Of a stretch of 64,000 bases of DNA, positions 43,387 through 53,334 are shown in pieces. The position numbers were made by a program, and so were the translations under genes. The DNA is from Sulfuricurvum sp. (GTDB lineage: Bacteria > Campylobacterota > Campylobacteria > Campylobacterales > Sulfurimonadaceae), in contig JAUYAU010000001.1 in the NCBI GenBank assembly GCA_030693335.1, positions 77,796-141,795 on the forward strand, written 5' to 3'. The notes under the pieces were generated by a model that saw only the letters and a program-made list of their open reading frames with translations, was not told the DNA's origin and searched no databases. Positions within the stretch are counted from its first letter, which is position 1. Each line of letters opens with the position of its first letter.

Positions 43387-44831
43387 CATTCAAAGAAAAT
43401 TTAAATAAATTAATCCAATACGGGCATGAAATGCGTGTCCTTTATGTTGAAGATGATCATTTAATTCGTGAAAATAATAAAGAATTGCTGACATCATTTT
43501 TTCCTTTTGTAACAACAGCGGTAAACGGGAGAGAAGGACTCGATTTTTATGAAAATGAGTCGTTTGATTTGGTTATTAGCGATATTTTAATGCCTGAAAT
43601 GAATGGCATACAAATGATCGAAAAAATAAAATCGATAAATCCAAATCAATCTATTATCGTGACATCCGCATGTGAAGAAAGCAGCTATCTGCTGGAATTG
43701 ATTAATCTTGGAATAGGATACTTTATTCTAAAGCCAATCAAAGCAGATCAGATGATTGATGTGCTGCTTAATGTCACAGAAAGTATTTTTAATACAAAAA
43801 AAGTAGAAGAATATAACCATAATGTTCAACGTGATCTGATTCATCAATCAAGCCTTTTAGAGCAATATAAAGAAATAGTAGATATCACCTCCATCGTATC
43901 AAAAACGGATTTGAAGGGTAAAATCACCTATGTCAATGACGAATTCTGCAAAATAAGCGGCTACAAAAAAGAAGAACTTTTGAATAAAAGTCATAACATA
44001 GTGAGTCATATGGATATGTCATCGGAAGTCTTTAAAGAGGTCTGGAAAACGATAAAAGGGAAACAAATTTGGCAAGGGACGATAAAAAATAAAAAAAAGA
44101 ATGGTGATTCCTATATTACACAAACAACCATCAAGCCTATTTTGGATGTCAATGGTGATATTATGGAATACATCAGCATACGATTTGATGTAACGGAACT
44201 GTATGAGTTAAACGAAGAGATTTGGAGTACGCAAAGCGAGCTGTTGGATTTAGTTGGAGAAATAGGAGAAACGAGATCCAATGAAACAGGACAGCATGTT
44301 CATCGTGTCGCTGAATATTCGAAATTGCTCGGGGAACTCTATGGTCTGGAAGAAAAAGCCATAACGCTGCTCTACAGCGCTTCACCTATGCACGATATCG
44401 GTAAGATCGGGATTCCTGATTCCATCTTGCTCAAGCCCGGTAAGCTCAATGATGAAGAGTTTGAAATCATGAAAGACCATGCCCGTATCGGCAATGAGAT
44501 TTTCAAAAAGTCCAAACGCCCATTGATGCAAACGGCCTCAATCATTGCGCATGAGCATCATGAAAAATGGAACGGCCTTGGATATCCACAAGGTCTATGG
44601 GGTGAAAATATTCATATTTACGGACGAATAACCGCTCTTGCAGATGTATTTGATGCGCTAAATTGTAAGAGAGTCTATAAAGAAGCGTGGCCGATGGAAA
44701 AAATAATAGATTTGATCCGTGAAGAGCGCGGCAAACATTTTGATCCAAAATTGGTTGATTTGTTTATTGACAACGTTGATCAATTTATTGAAATTTCCAA
44801 TCGATTTAGTGATTTGGTTTCTAATAACTAA
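43383..44831 (+). CDS. REC-PAS-HD-GYP response regulator
   Basis: 482 residues from a GTG overlapping the kinase stop. Receiver (VLYVEDDHLI; phosphoacceptor in VISDILMPEMNG; IVTSACEES; FILKPIK), PAS (about 165-275; YVNDEFCKISGYKKEELL), HD-GYP (about 290-480; SPMHDIGKIGIPDSI, HARIGNEIF, HEHHEKWNGLGYPQGLWG). All HD-GYP motifs are canonical, so c-di-GMP hydrolysis to GMP is expected, controlled by the preceding PAS kinase. The receiver is the best match for the half receiver at 24820. Confidence 0.91.
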   Translation: MTFKENLNKLIQYGHEMRVLYVEDDHLIRENNKELLTSFFPFVTTAVNGREGLDFYENESFDLVISDILMPEMNGIQMIEKIKSINPNQSIIVTSACEESSYLLELINLGIGYFILKPIKADQMIDVLLNVTESIFNTKKVEEYNHNVQRDLIHQSSLLEQYKEIVDITSIVSKTDLKGKITYVNDEFCKISGYKKEELLNKSHNIVSHMDMSSEVFKEVWKTIKGKQIWQGTIKNKKKNGDSYITQTTIKPILDVNGDIMEYISIRFDVTELYELNEEIWSTQSELLDLVGEIGETRSNETGQHVHRVAEYSKLLGELYGLEEKAITLLYSASPMHDIGKIGIPDSILLKPGKLNDEEFEIMKDHARIGNEIFKKSKRPLMQTASIIAHEHHEKWNGLGYPQGLWGENIHIYGRITALADVFDALNCKRVYKEAWPMEKIIDLIREERGKHFDPKLVDLFIDNVDQFIEISNRFSDLVSNN

Positions 44832-44886
44832 AATTTATGCTATATTTAACTAATAAGTAAAATACTTTATAACTACTAAAGGAATC

Positions 44887-45567
44887 ATGGTGCCTGAACG
44901 TCTTAAAGATAAATCAATTCTTTTTATTGAAGACGACAACGATGTAGCAAAACACAGTATTTTACTTTTCCAAGAATTTGTCAAAAATGTGTACCATGTC
45001 ACAACGACCATAGAAGCTGATGTTGTGCTGCGTTCTCATACCGTTGACATTATCATCTCGGATATAAAACTAAAAAATGAAAATGGACTTGATTTCATTT
45101 ATTGTATCAGACAAGAAAACCCTTTTATCCCAATAATCATAATCAGCGGCCATAAAGACGAAGCATTTTTGTTCCGTTCTATTACTCTGGGGTTAACTGC
45201 CTATTTGCTCAAGCCGGTTGCATTGGATGAACTGACTGAAGCATTTGTCAGATGCAATGATATCATCGTGCAAAACCAACAAGACATTATTATGTTAAAA
45301 GATGGCTGGCAATACAATCAGGAATTAAAAACGCTGCATAAAAACAACGAGTTGTTTATTTTGAATAAAAAAGAGATTTTATTTATTGAACTGCTTATCA
45401 AAAACACAGATCGTATCATCACTAAAAATATGATACAAACTTCTGTATGGGAATCTCAAGAAATGAGTGATGCGGCTATTTCAAACTTTATACTTCGTAT
45501 ACGAAAACGATTCGGAAAAACATTTATCTATACGATACCTGATATAGGATATCGGTATTCTTTGTAG
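44887..45567 (+). CDS. OmpR-type response regulator
   Basis: 226 residues. Receiver at 1-120 (ILFIEDDNDV; phosphoacceptor in IISDIKLKNENG; IIISGH; YLLKPVA) and a C-terminal winged helix (about 135-226; LNKKEILFIELLIKNTDRI, WESQEMSDAAISNFILRIRK, IYTIPDIGYRYSL). ATG at 44887 follows AAAGGA. A TATGCTATATT element at about 44836 may be its own extended -10. No kinase is directly adjacent in the same transcript beyond the upstream operon, so the donor is uncertain. It resembles the regulator at 53850. Confidence 0.9.
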   Translation: MVPERLKDKSILFIEDDNDVAKHSILLFQEFVKNVYHVTTTIEADVVLRSHTVDIIISDIKLKNENGLDFIYCIRQENPFIPIIIISGHKDEAFLFRSITLGLTAYLLKPVALDELTEAFVRCNDIIVQNQQDIIMLKDGWQYNQELKTLHKNNELFILNKKEILFIELLIKNTDRIITKNMIQTSVWESQEMSDAAISNFILRIRKRFGKTFIYTIPDIGYRYSL

Positions 45568-45590
45568 TTTTTGATTCAACAATTCGTGGA

Positions 45591-46955
45591 TTAACGGATG
45601 ATGAGGCTAATGTTATCCGATTTTGTTCTCATTTTGAGCCACGTTTCGATTGTCTGACGCTCGTTGGAGGTCAGTCTTTTTTTGGCATTTATATTTAGAA
45701 TGAGACGGTTGACGCTGCGGTTATGTTCAATGGCGCTGGGGTCATAGCTTCGTGAAAGAAGGACATTGTTCACTTTTGGGAAAAGTGTTTCCAGTTCGTT
45801 GGGAACAGCCGTATAGTATTCACGGTCGCTTGAGAGAAGTCGAATTTGTTCTTTTAGTTTTTCAACTTCTTTTGCCTTATTTTCCAAATCTGTTTTGGTG
45901 TTTTCATAGAGATCGGCAATAATATCAGCTTTTAATGTGGTTACGTCAACGTCTTCACGTTCTCCATTTTGGTAGATTTTGAGTTTGGCATTTTCCAAGC
46001 CAGAATTGCTTAATGTGAGAGTTAAATGATCCAATTGTTTTTGGGGAACATGATCTCCAATCAAAAAAACTTTGATCATATGGGTTTTCGTGTCTATTTT
46101 TACCTGAGCAACATCGGTATTTTTAAAGCGGAGCTGATTGGTGACAAAAGTATTTGCTTTGGCTTTGAACATTTCGTTTCCAACAAGCTGATAGGCTAGA
46201 TAAGAGCTGGGAAGAACGGTTAATATGACGACGAGCGCAATGTAGCGTTGCGCTTTTTTGGCAATTTCAGGGTCAACGTATTTTTTTTCATTCAGGTTGA
46301 ATACACGAACAATCATAAAAGAGGCCAGCGCGATAAAAACGAAATTGATGGTATAAAGATAAAAAGCTCCGAAAAAATAGCTCCAATGCCCCGTTGCCAA
46401 TCCAAAGCCTGCGGTGCACAATGGCGGCATAAGTGCGGTTGCGATGGCAACACCCGGAATAACATTGGTTTTTTCTTTTCGTGTTACTGCCACGATTCCG
46501 GCCAATCCGCCAAAAAGTCCGATCATCACATCCCAAACGGTTGGCGTAGTTCGGGCCAATAGTTCTGAGCGCGCCACGTCCAAAGGTGAAAGTAAAAAAT
46601 AAATAGTGGACGTAAGCAGTGCAATCAGGGTTGCAATGGCGAGATTTTTAAACGCGCTTCGGATGAGAACAAAATCATTAATCCCTGCACCGTATCCAAT
46701 ACCCATAATCGGTCCCATCAGCGGAGAGATCAACATAGCCCCGATGATAACGGCAGTTGAATTTACATTCAGCCCTACGGATGCTACGAGAATGGCGAAC
46801 ATTAAAATCCATAGATTGGCCCCTTTCATCGAGACATCGCCACGGATTCTCTCGTCAATCACGTCATCATCAGCCTTGTCCTCGGTAAGGCTTAATCGAT
46901 CGCGAATCATCTCTTTTAGATTTAGCCAGACACGGTGTTCTCTGATAGGTGTCAT
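45591..46955 (-). CDS. DUF389 (TIGR00341) membrane protein
   Basis: 454 residues. The first half has six or so hydrophobic helices with family motifs VASVGLNVNSTAVIIGAMLI, SPLMGPIMGIGYG, GLFGGLAGIVAVTRKEK and GVAIATALMPPLCTAGFGLA. After residue 240 comes a soluble part with a coiled coil near 350. Function of the family is not established. It is transcribed alone, convergent with the OmpR-type regulator (23 bases between stops). Confidence 0.88.
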   Translation of the reverse strand: MTPIREHRVWLNLKEMIRDRLSLTEDKADDDVIDERIRGDVSMKGANLWILMFAILVASVGLNVNSTAVIIGAMLISPLMGPIMGIGYGAGINDFVLIRSAFKNLAIATLIALLTSTIYFLLSPLDVARSELLARTTPTVWDVMIGLFGGLAGIVAVTRKEKTNVIPGVAIATALMPPLCTAGFGLATGHWSYFFGAFYLYTINFVFIALASFMIVRVFNLNEKKYVDPEIAKKAQRYIALVVILTVLPSSYLAYQLVGNEMFKAKANTFVTNQLRFKNTDVAQVKIDTKTHMIKVFLIGDHVPQKQLDHLTLTLSNSGLENAKLKIYQNGEREDVDVTTLKADIIADLYENTKTDLENKAKEVEKLKEQIRLLSSDREYYTAVPNELETLFPKVNNVLLSRSYDPSAIEHNRSVNRLILNINAKKRLTSNERQTIETWLKMRTKSDNISLIIR

Positions 46956-47094
46956 CTTCTGTAATCCTTATTTAATCAATAATAAACATTTTACTCTTTG
47001 TTTTGAAAACTAGGCTTATATCTGCCCATTTAAGATAATCGGGAATTTATGTTTACCTTTGTGTACTATACTAGGGGAAAATGAAAAGAAGTTA

Positions 47095-47880
47095 ATGATG
47101 ACAGAGAGTAAATTGCAACGTATCGTGATCAAAGTAGGTACCGCGGTCTTGACAGAAAATAATAATATTGCCAAAGAACGGATGATGAATCTTGTGACGT
47201 TGATCGCAAATCTTAAAAAAATATATGACGTTATATTAGTCACATCTGGGGCAGTAGGGGCAGGGTATTCGGCACTGAAACTTGATAAAAGCAAGCAGAT
47301 AGGGAGAAAAGCATTGGCAGCGGCGGGACAGCCGATTTTGATGTCCAGCTACAAACAAAAATTTGGTATTTATGACATGGATACGGCACAGATACTTTTG
47401 ACCGAGGATGATTTCGATTCACGCAAACGGACGATTATGTTTCAAGAAATTATTAATACCCATTTAAACTACGATATCGTACCGATCATAAATGAAAACG
47501 ATATTACATCGACTCCGGAGCAATCATTTGGGGATAATGACCAGCTTTCAGCCCATGTCGCATGTGCTACGGATGCAGATCTGTTGGTTATCCTCAGTGA
47601 TATCGACGGGTACTATGATAAAAATCCCAAAGAATTTAAAGATGCTAAAATCATAAAAGAGATCACAGAAATCCCAAAAGAGGCTTTAGCGCAAGATGCA
47701 TCAGCCAATAATGCATTTGCCACAGGGGGAATCGTGACGAAACTCAAAGCTGCCGATTTCTTGATGAAGCGCGGTAAAAAGATGTTTTTGTGCAACGGAT
47801 TTTATCTTAGTGCGGCAGAGTCTTATTTGTTCAGAGGTGAACATACTCTGGGAACATTGTTCAAACCAAAAGATGGATGA
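47095..47880 (+). CDS. proB: Glutamate 5-kinase, short form without PUA domain
   Basis: About 261 residues from the ATG at 47095 (next ATG at 47098 is equally possible); AAAAGAAG precedes it. The amino-acid kinase fold is complete: VIKVGTAVLTENN, VTSGAVGAGYSAL, AAAGQPILMSSYK, VPIINENDITST, FGDNDQLSAHVACATDADLL VIL, ATGGIVTKLKAADF. It phosphorylates glutamate in proline synthesis. E. coli ProB has an extra C-terminal PUA domain of about 100 residues, absent here. No proA is adjacent in this window. TATACT at 47067-47072 is a possible -10. Confidence 0.9.
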   Translation: MMTESKLQRIVIKVGTAVLTENNNIAKERMMNLVTLIANLKKIYDVILVTSGAVGAGYSALKLDKSKQIGRKALAAAGQPILMSSYKQKFGIYDMDTAQILLTEDDFDSRKRTIMFQEIINTHLNYDIVPIINENDITSTPEQSFGDNDQLSAHVACATDADLLVILSDIDGYYDKNPKEFKDAKIIKEITEIPKEALAQDASANNAFATGGIVTKLKAADFLMKRGKKMFLCNGFYLSAAESYLFRGEHTLGTLFKPKDG

Positions 47881-47907
47881 AATTAGAGTGTTTATGTGAC
47901 TTCTTTT

Positions 47908-48681
47908 TTACATCATCCTAAAAGAAACATTTTTCATATCAACGGCTTTATCGTTTTTAATGTCATAGATCCCTTCGAATGCATACGGAAACTGCCCGTT
48001 AAACTCTCCAATTCGTGATCCGCTGGCGGTCGTTTCGGCGTAATAATATTTTTTACCGTCGATGGTGAGTCTGGCACTTAAAAAGGGGATCGCTTTTTCA
48101 TCCTCAACATGAACCACCACAAAAACATGATGAGGTACATACACAAATCGGTAGTCAAGGCTTCTTTCGTTTAGCAGGGAGGCAAACAGATTGGATTTGT
48201 CGTCGCAATCTCCCCAGTTGGTTTGCAGTACCTCTTTTGGGCTTCGGCTGGTGTGATCGGTGCGATAGGGGATATGGGTGACGTAATCAAACATCTTTTC
48301 AATCTCACAGGCATCGTTACCATGGCACTGTTGCGTTAAAGCCGTTGCTAAATCTTTTAAATCTCCGGGTTTTGCAAGATTGGTTTTGATGTATTGACCG
48401 TTTAGCTCTATGACCCCCTGATCAAAAATACTGACAAATTGAGGTGCGTTGGCAGGGCGATAAGGTCTTAAATCTCTGGTTTCAATGTTCGTGATCGATA
48501 GTCCAACATAGACAAATACACCAACGCTTAAACCCACCATGAGCAAACTCATGATTCCGGCTTTGTTTTTTACAGCGGGAGAGGAGAGGGGAGAGCTGTT
48601 AAGGGCTGCTGATTTTAGAATTTCTTTGTATACGAGGAGGCAAAAGAGCAATACAATGGCGATTTTGATCCAGATATCCAT
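47908..48681 (-). CDS. Membrane-anchored transglutaminase-like protein
   Basis: 257 residues with two N-terminal hydrophobic helices (IWIKIAIVLLFCLLVY; SLLMVGLSVGVFVYVGLS) and an extracytoplasmic transglutaminase-like fold. The probable triad is Cys in NWGDCDDKSNL (near 162), His in YVPHHVFVVVHV and Glu/Asp in YYYAETTASG. The fold often serves as a cysteine peptidase, so the reaction is undecided. It lies four bases after a rhodanese gene in the same transcript. Convergent with proB. Confidence 0.8.
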   Translation of the reverse strand: MDIWIKIAIVLLFCLLVYKEILKSAALNSSPLSSPAVKNKAGIMSLLMVGLSVGVFVYVGLSITNIETRDLRPYRPANAPQFVSIFDQGVIELNGQYIKTNLAKPGDLKDLATALTQQCHGNDACEIEKMFDYVTHIPYRTDHTSRSPKEVLQTNWGDCDDKSNLFASLLNERSLDYRFVYVPHHVFVVVHVEDEKAIPFLSARLTIDGKKYYYAETTASGSRIGEFNGQFPYAFEGIYDIKNDKAVDMKNVSFRMM

Positions 48682-48685
48682 GATA

Positions 48686-49099
48686 TTAGTATGGGGTAAC
48701 GCTCAACCCTTGCGCTTTCCATGCGATGATCCCGCCGGTCACATTAAGAGGAGTGAAGCCATTTTCCACCAAGATACGTGAGGCAGCAACGCTTCGAGTT
48801 CCGCTGTGACAATAGAGAATAATTTTTTTATTTTTAACGCTGGTGAGTTTTGAGATATTTTGACTCAATTCATGTACAGGGATGAGCGTTGCTCCCGCTA
48901 TGTGCTCTTTTGAAAATTCTTCTGCTGTTCGGACATCCAGAAGAGTTACTTTTGGATCATTTTGCAATAGCTCATAAGCGGATTGGGGAGAGATGGATTC
49001 AAAGTCTGCAAATATCCAACCTTTGACATAGGCCAAATAGACGGCTACACCTGCGAATGCGAGAGAGTAGAAAAAAGTGGTGATTTGTTTTTTTGTCAT
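48686..49099 (-). CDS. Membrane-anchored rhodanese-like protein
   Basis: 137 residues. An N-terminal helix (FFYSLAFAGVAVYLAYV) anchors a single rhodanese domain: LLDVRTAEEFSKEHIAGATL IP, active-site loop YCHSGTRS with catalytic Cys near 97, and NVTGGIIAWKAQGL. The CxxGxRS loop is the canonical single-domain sulfurtransferase type. It probably works outside the cytoplasm in sulfur transfer, which suits a sulfur-oxidising host. First gene of a two-gene leftward unit. Confidence 0.9.
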   Translation of the reverse strand: MTKKQITTFFYSLAFAGVAVYLAYVKGWIFADFESISPQSAYELLQNDPKVTLLDVRTAEEFSKEHIAGATLIPVHELSQNISKLTSVKNKKIILYCHSGTRSVAASRILVENGFTPLNVTGGIIAWKAQGLSVTPY

Positions 49100-49212
49100 G
49101 TCTTAGCTCCAAAGTAATAGAAGCGCTATAATAGTTAGAATAGGCTTTAATAAACGTGAATACATTTGTCAACTTTATGTCATAATGATACATTACGCAA
49201 AAGGGGGATACG

Positions 49213-51639
49213 GTGCGCATTGTGATTATCGGCGGCGGTATATCTGCGGTCTACCTTGCCAATACAATACTCAAAAAATCCCCCTCATCCGAAGTGCTGA
49301 TCGTATCGGATGAGAGTCATCCTCCTTATGATCGTATTCATCTGTGTGCTCTTGTGGACAAAAGCCAATGCGTTGAATCGATTACGTTGGATTTGCATCC
49401 AAAAGTACGTCTGGAACTTAACCAGAGTATTATCGGTATTGACAGTTCGGCCAAACGGATTGTGAGCGAGCATGCCGTATTTGCTTATGACAAGCTGATC
49501 ATCGCCACGGGATCAAATCCAAAAACGCTGTTTGATATTGAAGAGATTCGTAACGCCTCCACGTTTCGAAGTGAACAAGACAGTGAGAAAATAGCACAGG
49601 GAATTGTCGGAAAAAATGTAGTCATTGTTGGAGTCGGACCGATTGGTTTGGAACTGCTCGATACATTGATGCAAAGCCCGATGGCCAAATCCATCACCCT
49701 GCTGGCTCGCAAAGAGTACCTTTATTCTCAGGATTTGAGCCGTGAGGGGGTTGCATTGCTGCGGGGGATTTTTGAGCAGGATTCTCGCATACGCATCGAA
49801 TTCAATGATGAGATTGTTGATAAAACAATTTCTGGGGATACGATTGAGAGTATAAAGACGCGTCATCGAATCATAGAAGACCCTTTTCTCATTTTTGGTA
49901 TTGGGATTGATCCCCGTATTGATTTTGCACGCCAAGCGCTCCAGTGTGATAAAGGAGTTTTGGTAGACGATACTATGTGTACGTCCAATCCTGATATTTA
50001 TTGTGTGGGGGAAGCGGCACAAGTTCGCAGCAGCGGTTTTATAGCAGGACGGGTCAAAGAGTGTACCTTGCAAGCAGAAGTGGCAGTCGATGCGCTATTG
50101 GGAGTACAAACCAAACAGTTTGTACCCGAAGTAGCGATGGATGGGCTCAAAGTGGGATCGTTTCTCTTTGCCGATGTCACTTCTCCTACGTATAACCCCA
50201 AAGACTCTGACAATGAAACCATTTTGATCACCCATGAAGATCGGGTGGATCAGTACATCGTCAATCATGACCGCTTAAAACGCTTTATCGGGATCAATAC
50301 CAACATCGATCTAGGTGAGCTTAAGCGTCTTATTGAAATGGATAAGCCTATCGATGCGGCGTATTTGTATTCCAATCGTCTTAATAGCGGTAAGGGACGG
50401 CTAGTTTGCAGCTGTGAGAGTGTTTATGAGACGCAGCTCGTTGATATCATCAAGCAAAACTCTATCACTTCTTTTGGAGAGCTAAAAGCTTACACTGAGG
50501 CAGGGAGGGTATGCGGACGCTGTAAACAAGACATCACGGCATTGATCGCGGCAACACCTGTGGATGCCGTAATGGCACAACAGCTTCGGACACAAAAAGA
50601 AGCGGATGCAAAAGAAGCCGAGGTGGCATTGGTACGCGCACGGATTGAAAAATACAATAGAATCCATCCCAAAAACCAGCTCAGTTTTGAGAACTTGGAA
50701 GAGGCGATGGAATCCTTTGAGATGGGTCATGAGTTTAACAAATGGATCTCTATGATTACCGCAACGATGAATTTACATCCCGGATACGAGGAAGTAGTCA
50801 AAGAGGGGGTGGCACAGCTCAATAAAATCCCGATCATTTGGCTGGAACTCGCCGATTGCAGCGGAAACTCCGAAGGGTTTATCAAATCCTCCCATCCTAA
50901 AATCGATGATTTGATCCTCAAATACATTTCGTTGGATTATCATGAGCTTTTGATGGCGGGATCGGGGGAACAATCCGAAACGGTACTGGATGATATTATA
51001 AAATATGACTCTGGAAAATACGTACTGATCGTCGAGGGGGCGGTTCCTTTGGGACTGGATGGGAAGTTTTTGCGTATCGGGACCAAAGGGGAAACGGGGC
51101 ATGCACTGCTCAAGCGTGCTGCGCAAAATGCCGCGGCAGTGATCGCGGTAGGGTCATGTGCGTATGATGGTGGAGTCGTAGCGGCGGCCCCCAATCCCAC
51201 GGGTGCTGTGGGGGTTGCTGAGGCACTGGGGCGTACCGATATCATCAATCTCCCCGGTTGTCCTGTCAATCCGATCAACATTGTGGGGACGTTGCTGCAT
51301 TTTATGATGTTTGAAGAGTTTCCAAAGCTCGATGAGAAAAATCGCCCCCTTTGGGCCTACAGTGCAAGAGTGCATGACAACTGCGAACGGCGCGGTCATT
51401 TTGATATGGGTGAATTTGTTCTGGAGTGGGGGGATGAGGGAGCCAAGAAGGGGTGGTGTTTGTTTATGATGGGATGTAAGGGTCCCTATGCACAAATGAA
51501 CTGCTCGCAGGTGAAGTTCAATGAGGGGACCAGTTGGCCTGTTCAGGCAGGTCATGGATGTTTTGCCTGCGGTGCGGGAAAAATCGCGTTTGATGAATAC
51601 GCCAATCATCGACCTCTCTCAAAGGAATCCCATGAGTAA
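49213..51639 (+). CDS. FAD/NAD reductase - BFD [2Fe-2S] - [NiFe] hydrogenase small subunit fusion
   Basis: 808 residues from GTG with GGGGGA upstream. Residues 1-300 are a NirB-like pyridine nucleotide-disulfide oxidoreductase (FAD site IIGGGISAVYLAN, PPYDRIHL, IATGSNPKT, NAD site VIVGVGPIGLELLD). A BFD-like [2Fe-2S] domain has Cys399/401 and Cys434/437 (VCSCES, VCGRCK). After a helical linker, residues about 540-800 are a [NiFe] small subunit (LADCSGNSEG with Cys549, VGSCAYDGGVV, LPGCPVNP, MMGCKGPYAQMNC, GCFACGAGK). There is no Tat signal, so it is cytosolic. The fusion would couple H2 oxidation to NAD(P) through FAD. CSGN at the proximal cluster matches cyanobacterial HupS (group 2). Confidence 0.9.
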   Translation: MRIVIIGGGISAVYLANTILKKSPSSEVLIVSDESHPPYDRIHLCALVDKSQCVESITLDLHPKVRLELNQSIIGIDSSAKRIVSEHAVFAYDKLIIATGSNPKTLFDIEEIRNASTFRSEQDSEKIAQGIVGKNVVIVGVGPIGLELLDTLMQSPMAKSITLLARKEYLYSQDLSREGVALLRGIFEQDSRIRIEFNDEIVDKTISGDTIESIKTRHRIIEDPFLIFGIGIDPRIDFARQALQCDKGVLVDDTMCTSNPDIYCVGEAAQVRSSGFIAGRVKECTLQAEVAVDALLGVQTKQFVPEVAMDGLKVGSFLFADVTSPTYNPKDSDNETILITHEDRVDQYIVNHDRLKRFIGINTNIDLGELKRLIEMDKPIDAAYLYSNRLNSGKGRLVCSCESVYETQLVDIIKQNSITSFGELKAYTEAGRVCGRCKQDITALIAATPVDAVMAQQLRTQKEADAKEAEVALVRARIEKYNRIHPKNQLSFENLEEAMESFEMGHEFNKWISMITATMNLHPGYEEVVKEGVAQLNKIPIIWLELADCSGNSEGFIKSSHPKIDDLILKYISLDYHELLMAGSGEQSETVLDDIIKYDSGKYVLIVEGAVPLGLDGKFLRIGTKGETGHALLKRAAQNAAAVIAVGSCAYDGGVVAAAPNPTGAVGVAEALGRTDIINLPGCPVNPINIVGTLLHFMMFEEFPKLDEKNRPLWAYSARVHDNCERRGHFDMGEFVLEWGDEGAKKGWCLFMMGCKGPYAQMNCSQVKFNEGTSWPVQAGHGCFACGAGKIAFDEYANHRPLSKESHE

Positions 51640-53326
51640 CCGTAAAATTGTCATCGACCCCGTCACCCGTATCGAGGGGCATCTGCGCATCGAAGTTGAG
51701 GTGGATGAGGACAATGTTGTCACCGAAGCATGGGCGTCAGGACAGCTGTTTCGAGGCATAGAGATTATACTCAAAGGGCGCGACCCCAGAGATGTAGGAT
51801 TGATTGCTCAGCGTATATGCGGTGTGTGTACCAATGTCCACTATCGTGCCTCCATCAGTGCCGTTGAGGATGCTTACGCGATCACCATTCCCAAAAATGC
51901 CGAAATCATCCGTAACCTCGTCACGCTGGCTCTTTTTGTCCAAGACCATGTGGTCCACTATTATCATCTGCACTCTCTGGATTTTGTGGACATCACCAGT
52001 GCGCTGGAGGCGGATTGTGCCAAAGCGGTCACAATTGCGCAACAACATCATGAGCATCCGTATCGCAACTCACAGGGGCATTTGGAGAGTGTCAAAGAGA
52101 AACTGGGCAGTTTTGTCAAAGCAGGGAGATTGGGGCTTTTTTCAAACGGCTATTGGGGACATGAGACTTATCGGCTGAGTCCCGAAGAGAATCTGATACA
52201 CATGAACCATTACCTCGAAGCACTGCGCATACAACACGACATCTCCAAAGCGATCGCTATTTTTGCAGGCAAGACCCCTCATCCTCAAAATCTCGTTGTA
52301 GGCGGGGTGACCAGTGTCGCGGATATGCTCAATCCCCAGCGTCTCAATGATTTTATGTTTATTATCAAAGAGGTGAGGGAGTTTTTAGAGCGCGCGTACA
52401 TCCCTGATATCAAAATGGTCGTCAAAGCGTATGGGGAGTCCATAGAGAACGGGGAAGGGCGCGGAAGTGGGAACTTTTTGTGTTGCGGCGGGTATCGTTT
52501 GCCTAACAAAGAACAGCTTTTTGAGGGGGGTGTCATCATAGGACATGATTTTGACGCAATTCAACCGTTTAATCCCGATAAAATTACCGAAGAGGCCTCC
52601 CGATCGTGGTATGAAGAAGATGCTAAATGTTCGCCGTATGATCAAGACAGTACCCCGTTTTATACCGATTTAAACGACGATGGGACGCTCAAATCTGAGG
52701 GAAAATACAGCTGGATCAAAGCGCCGCGCTATGAGGGCAAAGTGATGGAAGTGGGTCCAGTCGCCCGAATGATCGTAGGGGCAGTCAAAAACTCTCCCGT
52801 GATCAAACCCTATATGGACCGTTTTATGAGTCAAAGCGGGATGAAGCTGATCGATTTTTCCACCAGTGTGGGGCGTAATGCGGCACGTGCCGTTGAGGCG
52901 CAAATCTGCTGCGATTATCTGTTTGACTTTATGAGCGAGATGATCGAAAACATCAAATACTACGATGAGACGACGTGGACGAAGTATGTGTTTGAAGAAT
53001 TGCCGACAACGTCTAAAGGGGCTGGTATATTTGAAGTCCCAAGAGGAGTTTTGGGTCATTTTGTCAAAATTCTAGAGGGTAAAGTTTCCAATTATCAAGT
53101 CGTAGCCCCCACAACATGGAATGCGTCGCCCAAAGATGCTGCGGGTGTGAGAGGACCGTATGAAGAGGCACTCATCGGGATAAAACTGTCCGACACAGCA
53201 CGTCCGCTGGAAGTATTACGGGTTGTGCACTCATTTGATCCGTGTTTAGCATGTGCGGTTCATGTGATCGATACCAAAGGACGTGAACTCTCACGATACA
53301 AAATACAGACCGTTTGTTCTGTATAA
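51632..53326 (+). CDS. [NiFe] hydrogenase large subunit, group 2-like
   Basis: 564 residues from the ATG at 51632, which overlaps the small-subunit gene by 8 bases. The NiFe site Cys pairs are Cys63/Cys66 in RICGVCTNVHY and Cys538/Cys541 in DPCLACAVH. Other signatures: VIDPVTRIEGHLRIEV at the N-terminus and GRNAARAVEA. A 20-residue tail (545-564) after His544 should be removed by the maturation protease encoded next. No signal peptide. Together with the fused small subunit it forms a cytoplasmic uptake or NAD(P)-linked hydrogenase. Hyp assembly genes are not in the window. Confidence 0.94.
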   Translation: MSNRKIVIDPVTRIEGHLRIEVEVDEDNVVTEAWASGQLFRGIEIILKGRDPRDVGLIAQRICGVCTNVHYRASISAVEDAYAITIPKNAEIIRNLVTLALFVQDHVVHYYHLHSLDFVDITSALEADCAKAVTIAQQHHEHPYRNSQGHLESVKEKLGSFVKAGRLGLFSNGYWGHETYRLSPEENLIHMNHYLEALRIQHDISKAIAIFAGKTPHPQNLVVGGVTSVADMLNPQRLNDFMFIIKEVREFLERAYIPDIKMVVKAYGESIENGEGRGSGNFLCCGGYRLPNKEQLFEGGVIIGHDFDAIQPFNPDKITEEASRSWYEEDAKCSPYDQDSTPFYTDLNDDGTLKSEGKYSWIKAPRYEGKVMEVGPVARMIVGAVKNSPVIKPYMDRFMSQSGMKLIDFSTSVGRNAARAVEAQICCDYLFDFMSEMIENIKYYDETTWTKYVFEELPTTSKGAGIFEVPRGVLGHFVKILEGKVSNYQVVAPTTWNASPKDAAGVRGPYEEALIGIKLSDTARPLEVLRVVHSFDPCLACAVHVIDTKGRELSRYKIQTVCSV

Positions 53327-53334
53327 GCAAATCC

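Noticed and set aside
47908-48681. Transglutaminase-like protein as the missing partner of the ATP-grasp/alpha-E operon
   Set aside because: Transglutaminases do accompany such operons elsewhere, but this gene is about 43 kb away, membrane anchored, and paired with a rhodanese gene. No link can be shown.
49213-49300. Tat export of the hydrogenase small subunit
   Set aside because: The N-terminus is an FAD-binding domain; no twin-arginine signal precedes either the fusion or the small-subunit part.
49513-50073. Antisense 186-residue reading frame within the reductase-hydrogenase gene, and a similar one at 51154-51609
   Set aside because: No family motifs or plausible ribosome sites; they are shadows of strongly coding + strand sequence.
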